A DNA stretch of 64,000 bases from Flavobacterium circumlabens. Its GTDB lineage: Bacteria; Bacteroidota; Bacteroidia; Flavobacteriales; Flavobacteriaceae. Positions within the stretch are counted from its first letter, which is position 1. The number at the start of each line of letters is the position of its first letter. The notes below the pieces were generated by a model that saw only the letters and a list, made by a program, of their open reading frames with translations, searched no databases and was not told the origin of the DNA. Shown here in pieces: positions 45,302 through 53,887 of the stretch. The stretch covers positions 142,301-206,300 of the forward strand of contig NZ_SLWA01000005.1 in assembly GCF_004345565.1 (NCBI RefSeq). Reading direction: 5' to 3'. The position numbers and the translations under genes are program-made.

Positions 45302-46369
45302 TTATCTAAAGATACCTAAATCTACTTTTAATGAAAAAATATTGGAGTACAAAGCAGTACTTTGATTGCCCAGATCCGTTAAGGCATAATCTACCTGAAT
45401 GCCTTTATATTTGAAACCCAAACCAATATTGGGTTGAAAATTTATTTTTTCAGTGTTGTCTAATTGAGTCACATTCTGAAAATTTCCCGCTCCCGCTCTT
45501 AAAAAAACCAAGTCAGTATAACCAAATTCAAAACCCACTGCAGGATCTATACTCACCACTTTTGACGAAATAATATCGTTTGTCTGTTCAAAACGCATGT
45601 TTAGGTTTGTGGCCACCAAAAGGCTGTAATCATTATGAAACTCAATTTTTCTCGATATGCCTAACTGTGCTTTTGGTAAAGTGATCTCGGTACTTTCCGG
45701 TAATTCATTATTTTCTCCCGGAATAGCATTGGATATTTTTTTATATTCCTCCTCATCAATATTCCAGACATTATAAGTGGTTGTAATATCGCGGAGCATC
45801 AGGCCAAATTTCCAGTCGTTTTTTTCGAATTGAAGTCCGAAATCAAAACCAAATCCCCAGGAATTGGCAAACTTTCCTATGATACGACGTATCACTTTTG
45901 CATTTACACCATATTGAAATCCTTCTACAGGTAATTTTCTGGCGTATGAAAAGGTAAAGCCATAATCAGCAGTTGAAAAAAGACTAATTCGGTTGTAATC
46001 AATATTTCCCTGATTGTCGATTAGTTCGGTGGTATCTAAAATATCATCCACGCCAAAACGAATCATCGAAATTCCCCAGGCACTTCTGTCATCAATCGGA
46101 CTTGCATATCCTATGTAATCATACTGCGCGATGTTGGCAAAATAATTAGCGTGCATCAGCGAAATCTGATGATCTTCAAGATGCGTCAGGCCGGCAGGAT
46201 TCCAATAAACGGAATTCACATCATTTGTCGAGGCAACAACAGCGCTGGACATTCCAAGGGCAGCAGCATCAACACCAATATTCATAAACTCATTCGAATA
46301 TTTTCGAACAGTCTGCGCATAATGTGCGGTAGAACTCCATAATAATAAAAGCGCGAAAAGTTTCTTCAA
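45302..46369 (-). CDS. PorV/PorQ-family outer-membrane beta-barrel protein
   Basis: This is an exported outer-membrane protein of the PorV/PorQ (FadL-like) family. I choose the TTG at 46369 because it gives MKKLFALLLLWSSTAHYAQ, a clean signal peptide, and a 355-residue protein; an earlier TTG at 46414 would add 15 charged residues. The mature start AALGMSSAVVASTNDVNSVYWNPAGLTHL is the family's signature near residues 35-64 of the long form. The end, FSLKVDLGIF, is a typical last barrel strand. Some members help type IX secretion; whether this one does is unknown. Confidence 0.8.
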   Translation of the reverse strand: MKKLFALLLLWSSTAHYAQTVRKYSNEFMNIGVDAAALGMSSAVVASTNDVNSVYWNPAGLTHLEDHQISLMHANYFANIAQYDYIGYASPIDDRSAWGISMIRFGVDDILDTTELIDNQGNIDYNRISLFSTADYGFTFSYARKLPVEGFQYGVNAKVIRRIIGKFANSWGFGFDFGLQFEKNDWKFGLMLRDITTTYNVWNIDEEEYKKISNAIPGENNELPESTEITLPKAQLGISRKIEFHNDYSLLVATNLNMRFEQTNDIISSKVVSIDPAVGFEFGYTDLVFLRAGAGNFQNVTQLDNTEKINFQPNIGLGFKYKGIQVDYALTDLGNQSTALYSNIFSLKVDLGIFR

Positions 46370-46504
46370 CGGATATTTTTTTTGTAAACCGGGGTCTGTT
46401 TTAATTTTTACCAAAAATATAATATTTTACGCATCTAAATTTATTGATTTTGATAAATATTGCGAAAGTCAGAATTTTGGATAAAAAACTCCTTAAAAAA
46501 GATA

Positions 46505-46533
46505 TTTTAGATTCACTTATTGTGCTAAATTTG
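46505..46533 (+). promoter_or_regulatory. Candidate promoter for pssA
   Basis: TAAATTTG at 46526-46533 fits the -7 consensus TAnnTTTG, with TTTT at 46505-46508 as a weak -33 element 17 bases upstream. The pssA ATG follows 28 bases after the -7 box, in the divergent gap between the PorV-like gene and pssA. Confidence 0.45.
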
Positions 46534-46561
46534 TTGCTCACGATTATCAAAATTTATAAAG

Positions 46562-47272
46562 ATGAATATTAAAAAACACATTCCTAATTTAATTACATTA
46601 ATCAATCTTTTTTGTGGTTGCATAGCAGTTGTTTATGTTTCTGAAGCCAATTATTTAATGGCTTTTTACATGGTTTGTCTGGGTATATTTTTTGATTTTT
46701 TTGATGGATTTTTTGCCAGATTGTTTAAAGTTTCCAGTCCCCTTGGACTGCAATTAGACTCTTTGGCTGATATGGTGACCAGTGGGGTAGTACCGGGTTA
46801 TGTTATGTTCAGTTTATTTTCTAACAGCGGACACGAATTGGGTACAAATGCCTTCATTCCGTTTTTAGGATTCATTGTTACCCTGGGTTCGTGCTACAGA
46901 CTGGCTAATTTTAATATAGATACACGTCAGACAGATTCTTTTATTGGTTTGCCAACACCGGCAAATGCTTTGTTTATTTTAAGCCTGCCTTTGGTTATAG
47001 AATTTTCTGATTCACTAATGGTACTTGAAATTTTAACAAACCAATGGGTTCTGCTTCTTATTACATTGGTTAGTGCTTATATCCTAAATGCTGAAATTCC
47101 TTTATTTTCATTAAAAATTAAGAAGTTTAACTTTAAGGATAACGCATTACAAATGTCATTCTTACTGATTTCTTTGATTTTGTTAGTATGGCTTCATTAC
47201 ATCGCAGTTCCTGTTATCATTGCTTTTTATGTGTTATTGTCGATAGTAAATAATAAGTTCTTGAAAAAATAG
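46562..47272 (+). CDS. pssA: CDP-diacylglycerol-serine O-phosphatidyltransferase
   Basis: This 236-residue integral membrane enzyme makes phosphatidylserine from CDP-diacylglycerol and serine, leading to phosphatidylethanolamine. The CDP-alcohol phosphotransferase signature DG-x2-AR-x8-G-x3-D-x3-D is visible as FDGFFARLFKVSSPLGLQLDSLAD near residues 49-70. NLITLINLFCGC at the start and about seven further hydrophobic segments fit PssA rather than PgsA. The next gene begins 11 bases after its stop. Confidence 0.88.
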   Translation: MNIKKHIPNLITLINLFCGCIAVVYVSEANYLMAFYMVCLGIFFDFFDGFFARLFKVSSPLGLQLDSLADMVTSGVVPGYVMFSLFSNSGHELGTNAFIPFLGFIVTLGSCYRLANFNIDTRQTDSFIGLPTPANALFILSLPLVIEFSDSLMVLEILTNQWVLLLITLVSAYILNAEIPLFSLKIKKFNFKDNALQMSFLLISLILLVWLHYIAVPVIIAFYVLLSIVNNKFLKK

Positions 47273-47283
47273 TTTTTTGTTGA

Positions 47284-48141
47284 ATGAAAAGAAAACCTGT
47301 TACAAGAAAACAAAATTATAATCGAAAAGCGAGCTCTGGCTTCTCGATTGGTAAATTTTTTCGATACCTGACTCTGATTGTTTTTATTGGCCTTTTCCTC
47401 GGAGGTGTTTATCATTATCGCAGAGGATTAGCCTATTACTTAGGTTTTAAAACCGAAAAACTTTCCGAAAAAGAAATAGAAGACAAGCGACTTTCCGATG
47501 TGCGAAATTTTCAGGTTCTCGCGAAACATGAGGGAAAATCTATCGGTTTGGATGTATCCGAATATCAGGGAAAAATCAGCTGGTCGTATGTAGATACTTT
47601 AGAGCAGAAATATCCAATAGATTTTGTGTTTATCAGAGCAACCGTCGGCAGGGACAGAAAAGATTTTCAGTTTAAGAGAAACTGGATGGGTGCCAAAGAA
47701 AATAAAATGATCCGTGGCGCTTATCATTATTACCGTCCAAATGAAAATTCTATCGAACAGGCCGATCTTTTTATTAAAACAGTAAAATTGGAAAAAGGCG
47801 ATTTGCCGCCAGTTCTGGATATCGAAAGATTACCAAAAAATCAATCGCTGGACAGTCTTAAGAAAGGGTTGAAACGCTGGTTGCTGAAAGTAGAAAATCA
47901 TTATAAAGTACGTCCGATAATCTATACAGGAGAAAGATATTATGCTGATTTCCTGAAAGATGAATTTGGAGAATATTTGTTTTGGATTGCCAACTATAAT
48001 TTCTACAGAGAAAAAATCGAAGATGACTGGCTATTCTGGCAGTTTACAGAAAAAGCAACAGTGCCCGGAATTGAGCATACAGTCGATGTAAATATTTACA
48101 ACGGAGATTTACAGCAATTGCAATTTATAACCGTTGATTGA
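47284..48141 (+). CDS. Glycoside hydrolase family 25 lysozyme-like protein
   Basis: This 285-residue protein has a basic N-terminus and one membrane anchor (about 20-45), so the enzyme domain should face the periplasm. IGLDVSEYQGKISW near 86-99 and FVFIRATVGRDRKDFQFKRN near 116-135 are GH25 motifs; VLDIERL near 179-185 holds the catalytic acidic pair (D and E). TYTGERYYADF and FWIANYN follow. It probably cleaves peptidoglycan between MurNAc and GlcNAc. It ends in a gap that carries one of the ACTGAGACTG repeats. Confidence 0.88.
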   Translation: MKRKPVTRKQNYNRKASSGFSIGKFFRYLTLIVFIGLFLGGVYHYRRGLAYYLGFKTEKLSEKEIEDKRLSDVRNFQVLAKHEGKSIGLDVSEYQGKISWSYVDTLEQKYPIDFVFIRATVGRDRKDFQFKRNWMGAKENKMIRGAYHYYRPNENSIEQADLFIKTVKLEKGDLPPVLDIERLPKNQSLDSLKKGLKRWLLKVENHYKVRPIIYTGERYYADFLKDEFGEYLFWIANYNFYREKIEDDWLFWQFTEKATVPGIEHTVDVNIYNGDLQQLQFITVD

Positions 48142-48146
48142 GTTTT

Positions 48147-48179
48147 CAGTCTCAGTTTTCAGTCTGTTAACTGAGACTG
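48147..48179. repeat. Palindromic ACTGAGACTG repeat, copy 1 (likely bidirectional terminator)
   Basis: CAGTCTCAGTT (48147-48157) and AACTGAGACTG (48169-48179) are perfect 11-base arms around an 11-base loop. Flanking sequence from 48141 repeats the same AGTTTTCAGTCTC words. It lies between the convergent GH25 and lptB genes. Related copies occur at 53522-53566 and 56803-56829, also in convergent gaps. Confidence 0.8.
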
Positions 48180-48195
48180 AGACCTGTGACTTATT

Positions 48196-48936
48196 TTAGA
48201 ACTCGAGTTTCTTCTTACGCAATTCGAAGTTCTGTCCAAGATAGACACGGCGAACCATCTCATCTTCAACCAGTTCTTCTGGAATTCCGGCTTTCAGGAT
48301 TCCCCCTTCAAACATTAAGTAGGTTTTATCCGTAATCGCTAAAGTTTCCTGTACGTTGTGATCGGTAATAAGAATTCCGATGTTTTTGTTTTTCAGTTGT
48401 GCTACAATTCGCTGGATATCCTCAACGGCAACCGGGTCAACTCCTGCAAAAGGCTCATCCAGTAAAATGAACTTTGGATCAGTAGCCAGTGCACGTGCAA
48501 TTTCGGTACGACGGCGTTCTCCTCCCGAAAGTAAATCGCCGCGGTTGGTACGAATGTGTTCTAAGCTGAATTCTTCAATTAAACTTTCCATTTTTGCAAT
48601 TTGCTCTTCTTTAGAAAGTTTGGTCAGTTGCAAAACGCTTAGAATATTATCTTCAATACTTAATTTTCTAAAAACAGAAGCTTCCTGTGCCAGATAACCA
48701 ATTCCCTGTTGCGCACGTTTGTACATCGGATAATCGGTAATATTTAAATCATCCAGAAAAATATTCCCCTGATTTGGTTTTACCAATCCTACAATCATGT
48801 AAAATGAAGTCGTTTTTCCGGCACCGTTCGGGCCTAGTAGACCAACGATTTCTCCCTGGTTTACTTCAACGGAAATTCCTTTTACAACACTTCGGCCTTT
48901 GTAGGTTTTGATTAAATTATCGGCTCTTAATTTCAT
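48196..48936 (-). CDS. lptB: LPS export ABC transporter ATPase
   Basis: This 246-residue ATPase powers extraction of lipopolysaccharide from the inner membrane by LptFG. Walker A is GPNGAGKTTS near 35-44, followed by FYMIVGLVKPNQG; the Q-loop region is YLAQEASVFRKLS, the signature LSGGERRRTEIARAL, and Walker B ILLDEPFAGVDPVAV, a sequence typical of LptB. The C-terminal GQNFELRKK matches the family end. The gene lies downstream of kdsD and tatC on the same strand. Confidence 0.93.
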   Translation of the reverse strand: MKLRADNLIKTYKGRSVVKGISVEVNQGEIVGLLGPNGAGKTTSFYMIVGLVKPNQGNIFLDDLNITDYPMYKRAQQGIGYLAQEASVFRKLSIEDNILSVLQLTKLSKEEQIAKMESLIEEFSLEHIRTNRGDLLSGGERRRTEIARALATDPKFILLDEPFAGVDPVAVEDIQRIVAQLKNKNIGILITDHNVQETLAITDKTYLMFEGGILKAGIPEELVEDEMVRRVYLGQNFELRKKKLEF

Positions 48937-49103
48937 TTGTTCAATTAGATAATTAGGTAATTTGATAATGAGATAATTGAAAAATTAGCTCAATTTAATT
49001 TATAAGTAAATTAGGAGAGACAAATTAAAAGTAAAATAATGAATCAATTAAGTAAATTAACATTTTGAGTTAAAATTATCTAATTGACTAATTATCTAAT
49101 TTT
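48937..49103. repeat. AT-rich inverted repeats between lptB and the AhpD-like gene
   Basis: This 167-base gap contains several copies of TTAGATAATTA-like words at its left end (48947-48985) and their complements (ATTATCTAATT, CTAATTATCTAATTTTC) at its right end (49074-49108). The two ends could pair into a long AT-rich hairpin. No ORF is seen. It may be a degenerate palindromic repeat or a weak terminator. Confidence 0.5.
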
Positions 49104-49457
49104 CTAATTAGCAGCAGCTTCTTCTAAAGCTTCCCAGAATTCATACGCTCTTCGTAAATGCGGAATTACAATTGTTCCTCCAACCAAAGTTGCGATTCCC
49201 ATTGCTTCCATCATTTCTTCTTTTGTAACGCCTTCTTTATGGCTCGTTTCTAAATGGTATTTTACGCAGTCGTCACAACGCAAAACAGCCGATGCCACTA
49301 ATCCTAAAAGCTCCTTTGTTTTTACATCAAGAGCTCCCGGTGCATAAGCGTTAGTGTCAAGATTGAAAATTCTCTTTACAATTTTATTATTGTCAGCTAG
49401 TAATTTTTCGTTCATTTTAGAACGATAGTCGTTAAATTCTTGAATGATATCAGACAT
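49104..49457 (-). CDS. Carboxymuconolactone decarboxylase family (AhpD-like) protein
   Basis: This small 117-residue helical protein belongs to the CMD/AhpD family. LGLVASAVLRCDDCVKYHLETSHKEG near 47-72 contains the CxxC (CDDC) and the following histidine, which in AhpD-type proteins are redox active. KEEMMEAMGIATLVGGTIV completes the pattern. The start overlaps the tatC coding end by eight bases, indicating one operon with tatC and kdsD. The substrate is unknown. Confidence 0.85.
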   Translation of the reverse strand: MSDIIQEFNDYRSKMNEKLLADNNKIVKRIFNLDTNAYAPGALDVKTKELLGLVASAVLRCDDCVKYHLETSHKEGVTKEEMMEAMGIATLVGGTIVIPHLRRAYEFWEALEEAAAN

Positions 49458-50265
49458 TTTCTTTCATTTTATTTTTATAAACAATCCTTGAAATCAGGAT
49501 ACTCACCTCATAAATAATCAGCATAGGTATTGCTACAATCGTTTGGCTCACAACGTCCGGAGGGGTAACAATGGCGGCGATAATCAAAATGATGATTACA
49601 GCATATTTCCAATATTTCCTTAAGAAAACAGGTGTTACTAAACCTAGTTTCGTTAAGAAATAAATAATAATAGGCAATTCGAAAAACAATCCGCTGGCCA
49701 GAACACTGGTTTTAACCATTCCCATATAAGATTCCAGTGTAAATTGATTCTTTACTACATCACTCACTGAAAAGGTAGCAACGAAGTTTACAGACATTGG
49801 AATTACGATATAATAGCCGAATAAAACACCCAAAAAGAAAAGTAAAGAAGAAGTGAAAATAAACACTTTGGCATTTTTTCTTTCTTTCTCATACAAAGCC
49901 GGGCTTATAAATTTCCAAAGTTCCCATAAAATATAGGGGAAACTCAAAATGAATCCGGCGAGAATACACATCCAGACAAAAATATTAACCTGACCTTCCA
50001 TTTCGGTATTCTGAATGATAAAATTCAGTTCCGTAATACAAATGCTGTCGGCAAACCCCAGTTGATGTGATAAATCACAAAACCATACGTAGGTAAAAAA
50101 AGTAGGTCTTATAGGTCCTAAAATAATTTGATCAAATAAATAATCACTTATAAAATAAGTGACAAATGCCATGATGCAAATTGCAATTGTGCTTCTAGCC
50201 AATAACCATCTTAATTCTTCAAGATGATCTAAAAACGACATTTCGTTCAGATTTTTCTTTGCCAT
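49450..50265 (-). CDS. tatC: Sec-independent protein translocase subunit TatC
   Basis: This 271-residue membrane protein is the receptor of the twin-arginine translocase. MSFLDHLEELRWLLARS near 8-24 is the conserved N-terminal cytoplasmic motif, and PYILWELWKFISPALYEKERK near 135-155 is the first-loop motif with its family Glu and Phe residues. Six membrane helices fit. No tatA/B gene is adjacent. It overlaps kdsD by one base and the AhpD-like gene by eight. Confidence 0.93.
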   Translation of the reverse strand: MAKKNLNEMSFLDHLEELRWLLARSTIAICIMAFVTYFISDYLFDQIILGPIRPTFFTYVWFCDLSHQLGFADSICITELNFIIQNTEMEGQVNIFVWMCILAGFILSFPYILWELWKFISPALYEKERKNAKVFIFTSSLLFFLGVLFGYYIVIPMSVNFVATFSVSDVVKNQFTLESYMGMVKTSVLASGLFFELPIIIYFLTKLGLVTPVFLRKYWKYAVIIILIIAAIVTPPDVVSQTIVAIPMLIIYEVSILISRIVYKNKMKENV

Positions 50266-51230
50266 TATACGATTCCCTCTTTTAATATGTCATGTAAATG
50301 TAAAACGCCTCTGTAGGTTCCGTTATCGGAAACAATCAATTGGGTTATCGAAAAATCTTCCAGAATGTTTAAGGCCTCTACTGCCATAGTATCAGAGGAT
50401 ACTAGTTTTGGGTTTTTAGTCATAATATCTCTAGCGGTTAAATCAGCAATTGTATCTCTGTCGTTCAACATTCTTCGGATATCCCCATCGGTAATAATGC
50501 CGATTATTTTATCGTTTTCTATTACAGCGGTCACACCTAATCTCTTTTCGGATATCTCAAATATAACTTTTTTAACTGATGTTTCAGGAGCTACCATCGG
50601 TTTTAACGAATGTTCAATCATATCTTTTACACGAAGCAATAGTTTTTTTCCCAAAGCCCCGCCAGGATGATATACAGCAAAATCTTCCGGTTTGAAATCG
50701 CGCATTTCCATTAAGCAAACGGCAAGAGCATCTCCCATTACAAGCTGTGCCGTAGTACTGTTTGTTGGTGCTAAATTGATTGGGCAGGCTTCCATGTCAA
50801 CAGTAGTGTTTAAAACATAGTCAGAACCTTTTGCCAGAAATGAAGTTATGTTGCCGGTGATTGCAATTAAAGTATTTCCAAAACGTTTTAATAGCGGAAC
50901 TAATACTTTTATTTCAGGGCTGTTTCCGCTTTTGGAAATGCAGATTATAATATCTTCGCTTTGTATCATTCCCAAATCACCATGAATCGCTTCTGAGGCG
51001 TGTAAAAACATAGAAGGTGTTCCGGTTGAATTAAAAGTAGCGACCATTTTTTGTGCAATAATGGCGCTTTTTCCTATGCCGGTAACGATCAGTCGGCCTT
51101 TAGTTTCGTATATGCGTTGGGTTGCTTCGTAAAAATTTTCGTCCAAAAAATCAATTAGCTTTGTAATTGCTTCGCTTTCAGAGAGTATTGTTTTTTTTGC
51201 TATGGCTAATATATTTTCTTTTGTGATCAA
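50265..51230 (-). CDS. kdsD: D-arabinose-5-phosphate isomerase, KpsF/GutQ family
   Basis: This enzyme converts ribulose 5-phosphate to arabinose 5-phosphate, the precursor of Kdo in lipid A-core. I place the start at TTG 51230, which gives 321 residues beginning MITKENILAIAKKT, the family's normal length; the open frame extends to 51326 but would overlap recQ. The SIS domain (about 30-170) has VTGIGKSAIIAQKMVATFNSTGTPS and HGDLGM, SKSGNSPEI. Two CBS domains follow. The gene heads an operon with tatC and an AhpD-like gene. Confidence 0.9.
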   Translation of the reverse strand: MITKENILAIAKKTILSESEAITKLIDFLDENFYEATQRIYETKGRLIVTGIGKSAIIAQKMVATFNSTGTPSMFLHASEAIHGDLGMIQSEDIIICISKSGNSPEIKVLVPLLKRFGNTLIAITGNITSFLAKGSDYVLNTTVDMEACPINLAPTNSTTAQLVMGDALAVCLMEMRDFKPEDFAVYHPGGALGKKLLLRVKDMIEHSLKPMVAPETSVKKVIFEISEKRLGVTAVIENDKIIGIITDGDIRRMLNDRDTIADLTARDIMTKNPKLVSSDTMAVEALNILEDFSITQLIVSDNGTYRGVLHLHDILKEGIV

Positions 51231-51246
51231 AACAGAATATTTAAAA

Positions 51247-51277
51247 TTTGTATGTATAAAAGAAAGTTGTATCTTTA
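51247..51277 (+). promoter_or_regulatory. Candidate promoter for recQ
   Basis: TTTG at 51247-51250, a 19-base spacer and TATCTTTA at 51270-51277 resemble the Bacteroidota promoter TTTG-N19-TAnnTTTG with one mismatch in the last base. The recQ ATG lies 39 bases downstream. It is in the divergent gap with kdsD. Confidence 0.5.
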
Positions 51278-51284
51278 TGTGTTG

Positions 51285-51315
51285 CAAATTTATACAAATT
51301 ACCATTAACATAAAG
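51285..51315 (-). promoter_or_regulatory. Candidate promoter for kdsD-tatC operon
   Basis: Read on the minus strand, TAAATTTG (51292-51285) matches the -7 consensus exactly, with CTTT (51315-51312) 19 bases upstream as a -33 element. The chosen kdsD start at 51230 lies 54 bases downstream, which supports the shorter start. Confidence 0.5.
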
Positions 51316-51316
51316 A

Positions 51317-53512
51317 ATGAATTCAAACGAAATTGAAATACACAAGGAATTAAAGAAGTATTTCGGCTTTAGCCAATTTAAGGGCTTGCAGGAGCAAGTC
51401 ATTACAAGTATCTTAGGTAAGACGAACACTTTCGTTATTATGCCTACAGGCGGTGGAAAGTCTCTTTGTTATCAATTACCCGCTTTAATTCAGGATGGAA
51501 CGGCTATTGTTGTTTCCCCTTTGATTGCTTTGATGAAAAATCAGGTAGATGCAATTCGAAGCCTTTCTTCAGAAAACGGAATTGCACACGTGCTGAATTC
51601 CTCCCTCACCAAAACGGAAATTGCACAGGTAAAAAAAGATATAACTTCCGGTCTGACCAAACTTTTGTATGTAGCACCGGAATCTTTAACAAAAGAAGAG
51701 TATGTTACTTTTCTGCAAAGCGTGCCCATTTCATTTGTTGCGATTGATGAAGCACATTGTATCTCGGAATGGGGGCATGATTTCAGGCCGGAATACAGGA
51801 ATCTGAAAAACATAATCAAACAATTAGGTCAGGTACCTATTATAGGTCTTACGGCCACTGCAACACCAAAAGTTCAGGAAGATATTCTTAAAAATCTTGA
51901 CATGTCTGATGCGAATACCTTCAAAGCATCCTTTAACAGACCCAATTTATACTACGAAGTTCGTACAAAAACTAAAAATATAGAATCGGATATTATTCGG
52001 TTCATCAAACAACACAAAGGCAAATCAGGAATTATTTACTGTTTAAGCCGCAAAAAAGTAGAATCCATAGCCGAAGTTTTACAGGTAAACGGAATTAGTG
52101 CCGTTCCGTATCACGCAGGTTTAGATGCTAAAACACGAGCCAAACATCAGGATATGTTTCTGATGGAAGATGTAGATGTGGTTGTGGCAACCATCGCTTT
52201 CGGAATGGGAATTGATAAACCGGACGTTCGTTTCGTCATTCATCATGATATTCCAAAATCACTGGAAAGTTATTATCAGGAAACAGGTCGTGCAGGCCGT
52301 GATGGAGGAGAAGGACATTGTCTGGCGTATTACTCTTATAAAGATGTAGAAAAGCTGGAAAAATTCATGTCCGGAAAACCGGTTGCAGAACAGGAAATTG
52401 GCTTTGCCTTATTGCAGGAAGTAGTGGCTTACGCCGAAACTTCCATGTCAAGAAGAAAGTTCCTGTTGCATTATTTCGGTGAAGAATTTGACGGCGAAGC
52501 TGGGGAAGGTGCCGATATGGACGACAACGTTCGAAATCCTAAAACCCGTATTGAAGCCAAAGATCAGGTGGTTAAACTGCTGGAGATTGTTCGCGATACC
52601 AAGCATATTTATAAATCAAAAGAAATCGTATTCACTTTAATCGGCCGTATCAACGCTGTAATTAAAGCGCATAAAACAGATACACAATCTTTCTTCGGTA
52701 AAGGTTCTGATCATGATGAGAAATATTGGATGGCCTTATTAAGGCAGGTTCTCGTAACCGGTTATTTATCTAAAGATATCGAAACGTACGGAATCATAAA
52801 AATCACTGAAGCAGGACTGGATTTTATTAAAAGCCCGGTTTCTTTTATGATGTCGGAAGACCACGAGTACAATGAGTCTGAAGATGAAGCAATCGTAACG
52901 GCGTCTAAATCATCCGGTACCGCAGATGAAATTTTGATGGGAATGTTACGCGAGCTGCGAAAAAAAGTAGCCAAAAAACTCGGAGTTCCTCCGTTTGTTG
53001 TCTTTCAGGATCCTTCTCTTGAAGATATGGCACTGAAATATCCGATTAGCTTAACCGAATTATACAACATCCACGGAGTTGGTGAAGGAAAAGCGAAAAA
53101 ATACGGAGGGGATTTTATTACCTTAATTAATCGCTACGTAGAAGATAATGATATCATTCGTCCCGATGACTTAGTAGTAAAATCAACCGGAGTAAATTCA
53201 GCCAATAAATTATATATCATTCAGAATATAGATCGAAAACTATCACTGAAAGATATTGCTTCTGCCAAAGGACTTACAATGGATAGTCTGATTAAAGAAA
53301 TGGAGCAAATTGTATACGCCGGAACCAAACTTAATATCAAATATTGGGTGGATGATATGCTTGATGATGATCAGCAGGAAGAAATTCACGATTATTTCAT
53401 GGAATCAGAATCCGATAAAATCGAAGACGCCCTGAAAGAATTCGATGGTGATTATGATATTGATGAATTGCGCTTGATGCGTATTAAGTTTATTAGCGAG
53501 GTTGCCAATTAA
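51317..53512 (+). CDS. recQ: ATP-dependent DNA helicase RecQ, zinc-less type
   Basis: This 731-residue helicase unwinds DNA 3' to 5' in recombination repair. Motif 0 is FGFSQFKGLQEQVI, Walker A TGGGKS (44-49), DEAH at 144-147 within IDEAHCISEWGHDFRP, motif V VATIAFGMGIDKPDVRFV and motif VI YQETGRAGRDG. In E. coli RecQ four cysteines then bind zinc; here the matching region SRRKFLLHYFGE (378-389) and what follows has none. A winged-helix and an HRDC-like domain (about 530-610) come next, and residues 620-731 form an extra C-terminal part. Confidence 0.93.
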   Translation: MNSNEIEIHKELKKYFGFSQFKGLQEQVITSILGKTNTFVIMPTGGGKSLCYQLPALIQDGTAIVVSPLIALMKNQVDAIRSLSSENGIAHVLNSSLTKTEIAQVKKDITSGLTKLLYVAPESLTKEEYVTFLQSVPISFVAIDEAHCISEWGHDFRPEYRNLKNIIKQLGQVPIIGLTATATPKVQEDILKNLDMSDANTFKASFNRPNLYYEVRTKTKNIESDIIRFIKQHKGKSGIIYCLSRKKVESIAEVLQVNGISAVPYHAGLDAKTRAKHQDMFLMEDVDVVVATIAFGMGIDKPDVRFVIHHDIPKSLESYYQETGRAGRDGGEGHCLAYYSYKDVEKLEKFMSGKPVAEQEIGFALLQEVVAYAETSMSRRKFLLHYFGEEFDGEAGEGADMDDNVRNPKTRIEAKDQVVKLLEIVRDTKHIYKSKEIVFTLIGRINAVIKAHKTDTQSFFGKGSDHDEKYWMALLRQVLVTGYLSKDIETYGIIKITEAGLDFIKSPVSFMMSEDHEYNESEDEAIVTASKSSGTADEILMGMLRELRKKVAKKLGVPPFVVFQDPSLEDMALKYPISLTELYNIHGVGEGKAKKYGGDFITLINRYVEDNDIIRPDDLVVKSTGVNSANKLYIIQNIDRKLSLKDIASAKGLTMDSLIKEMEQIVYAGTKLNIKYWVDDMLDDDQQEEIHDYFMESESDKIEDALKEFDGDYDIDELRLMRIKFISEVAN

Positions 53513-53521
53513 AAAAGTTAA

Positions 53522-53566
53522 CAGTCTCAGTTTACAGTTTTTTACTGAGACTGAAAACTGAGACTG
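53522..53566. repeat. Palindromic ACTGAGACTG repeat, copy 2 (likely bidirectional terminator)
   Basis: The 17-base arms at 53522-53538 (CAGTCTCAGTTTACAGT) and 53550-53566 (ACTGAAAACTGAGACTG) pair with one mismatch around an 11-base loop. It fills the gap between the convergent recQ and the small gene at 53576. It shares ACTGAGACTGAAAACTG with copies 1 and 3. Confidence 0.8.
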
Positions 53567-53575
53567 CGACCTAAA

Positions 53576-53815
53576 TTACTCTTCAAATACTTCCCCCCGA
53601 TGCGGTTTCAAAGCATCTCTTACCTGAATCATATTTTCATCGGTGACCACCATAAAAGCGATGGCCTGCATTTCGTTTATTACTTTAAAACCAGTAATAT
53701 TCAACGGAAGTTTTTCGATAACAATATATTCTTTCAAGTGAATTTCATGATGTTCCGCTGTTTTTGCCGAGGCCGGACCGCGAAAATCCCAAATCAATTT
53801 TATTTTTCTGGACAT
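53576..53815 (-). CDS. Conserved-looking small protein of unknown function
   Basis: This is a 79-residue protein beginning MSRKIKLIWDFRGPASAKTAEHHEIHLKEY; an earlier TTG-type start at 53854 would add residues that run into repeat-rich sequence. It contains a beta-strand-rich central part (NITGFKVINEMQAIAFMVVTDENM) and ends RDALKPHRGEVFEE. There are no membrane segments or cysteines. I do not recognise the family. The length, the good codon pattern and the -7 motif TACCTTTG upstream on its strand (53851-53844) support it being real. Confidence 0.7.
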   Translation of the reverse strand: MSRKIKLIWDFRGPASAKTAEHHEIHLKEYIVIEKLPLNITGFKVINEMQAIAFMVVTDENMIQVRDALKPHRGEVFEE

Positions 53816-53887
53816 ATTTTTAAGATGCAAAGGTTGTGAGGTGCAAAGGTACAAAGTCTATTTTACGAAGAAGAGAAAAGTTGATGC

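Noticed and set aside
51231..51326. Long N-terminal extension of kdsD
   Set aside because: It would overlap the recQ start and both candidate promoters; KpsF-family proteins of about 321 residues begin at the chosen site.
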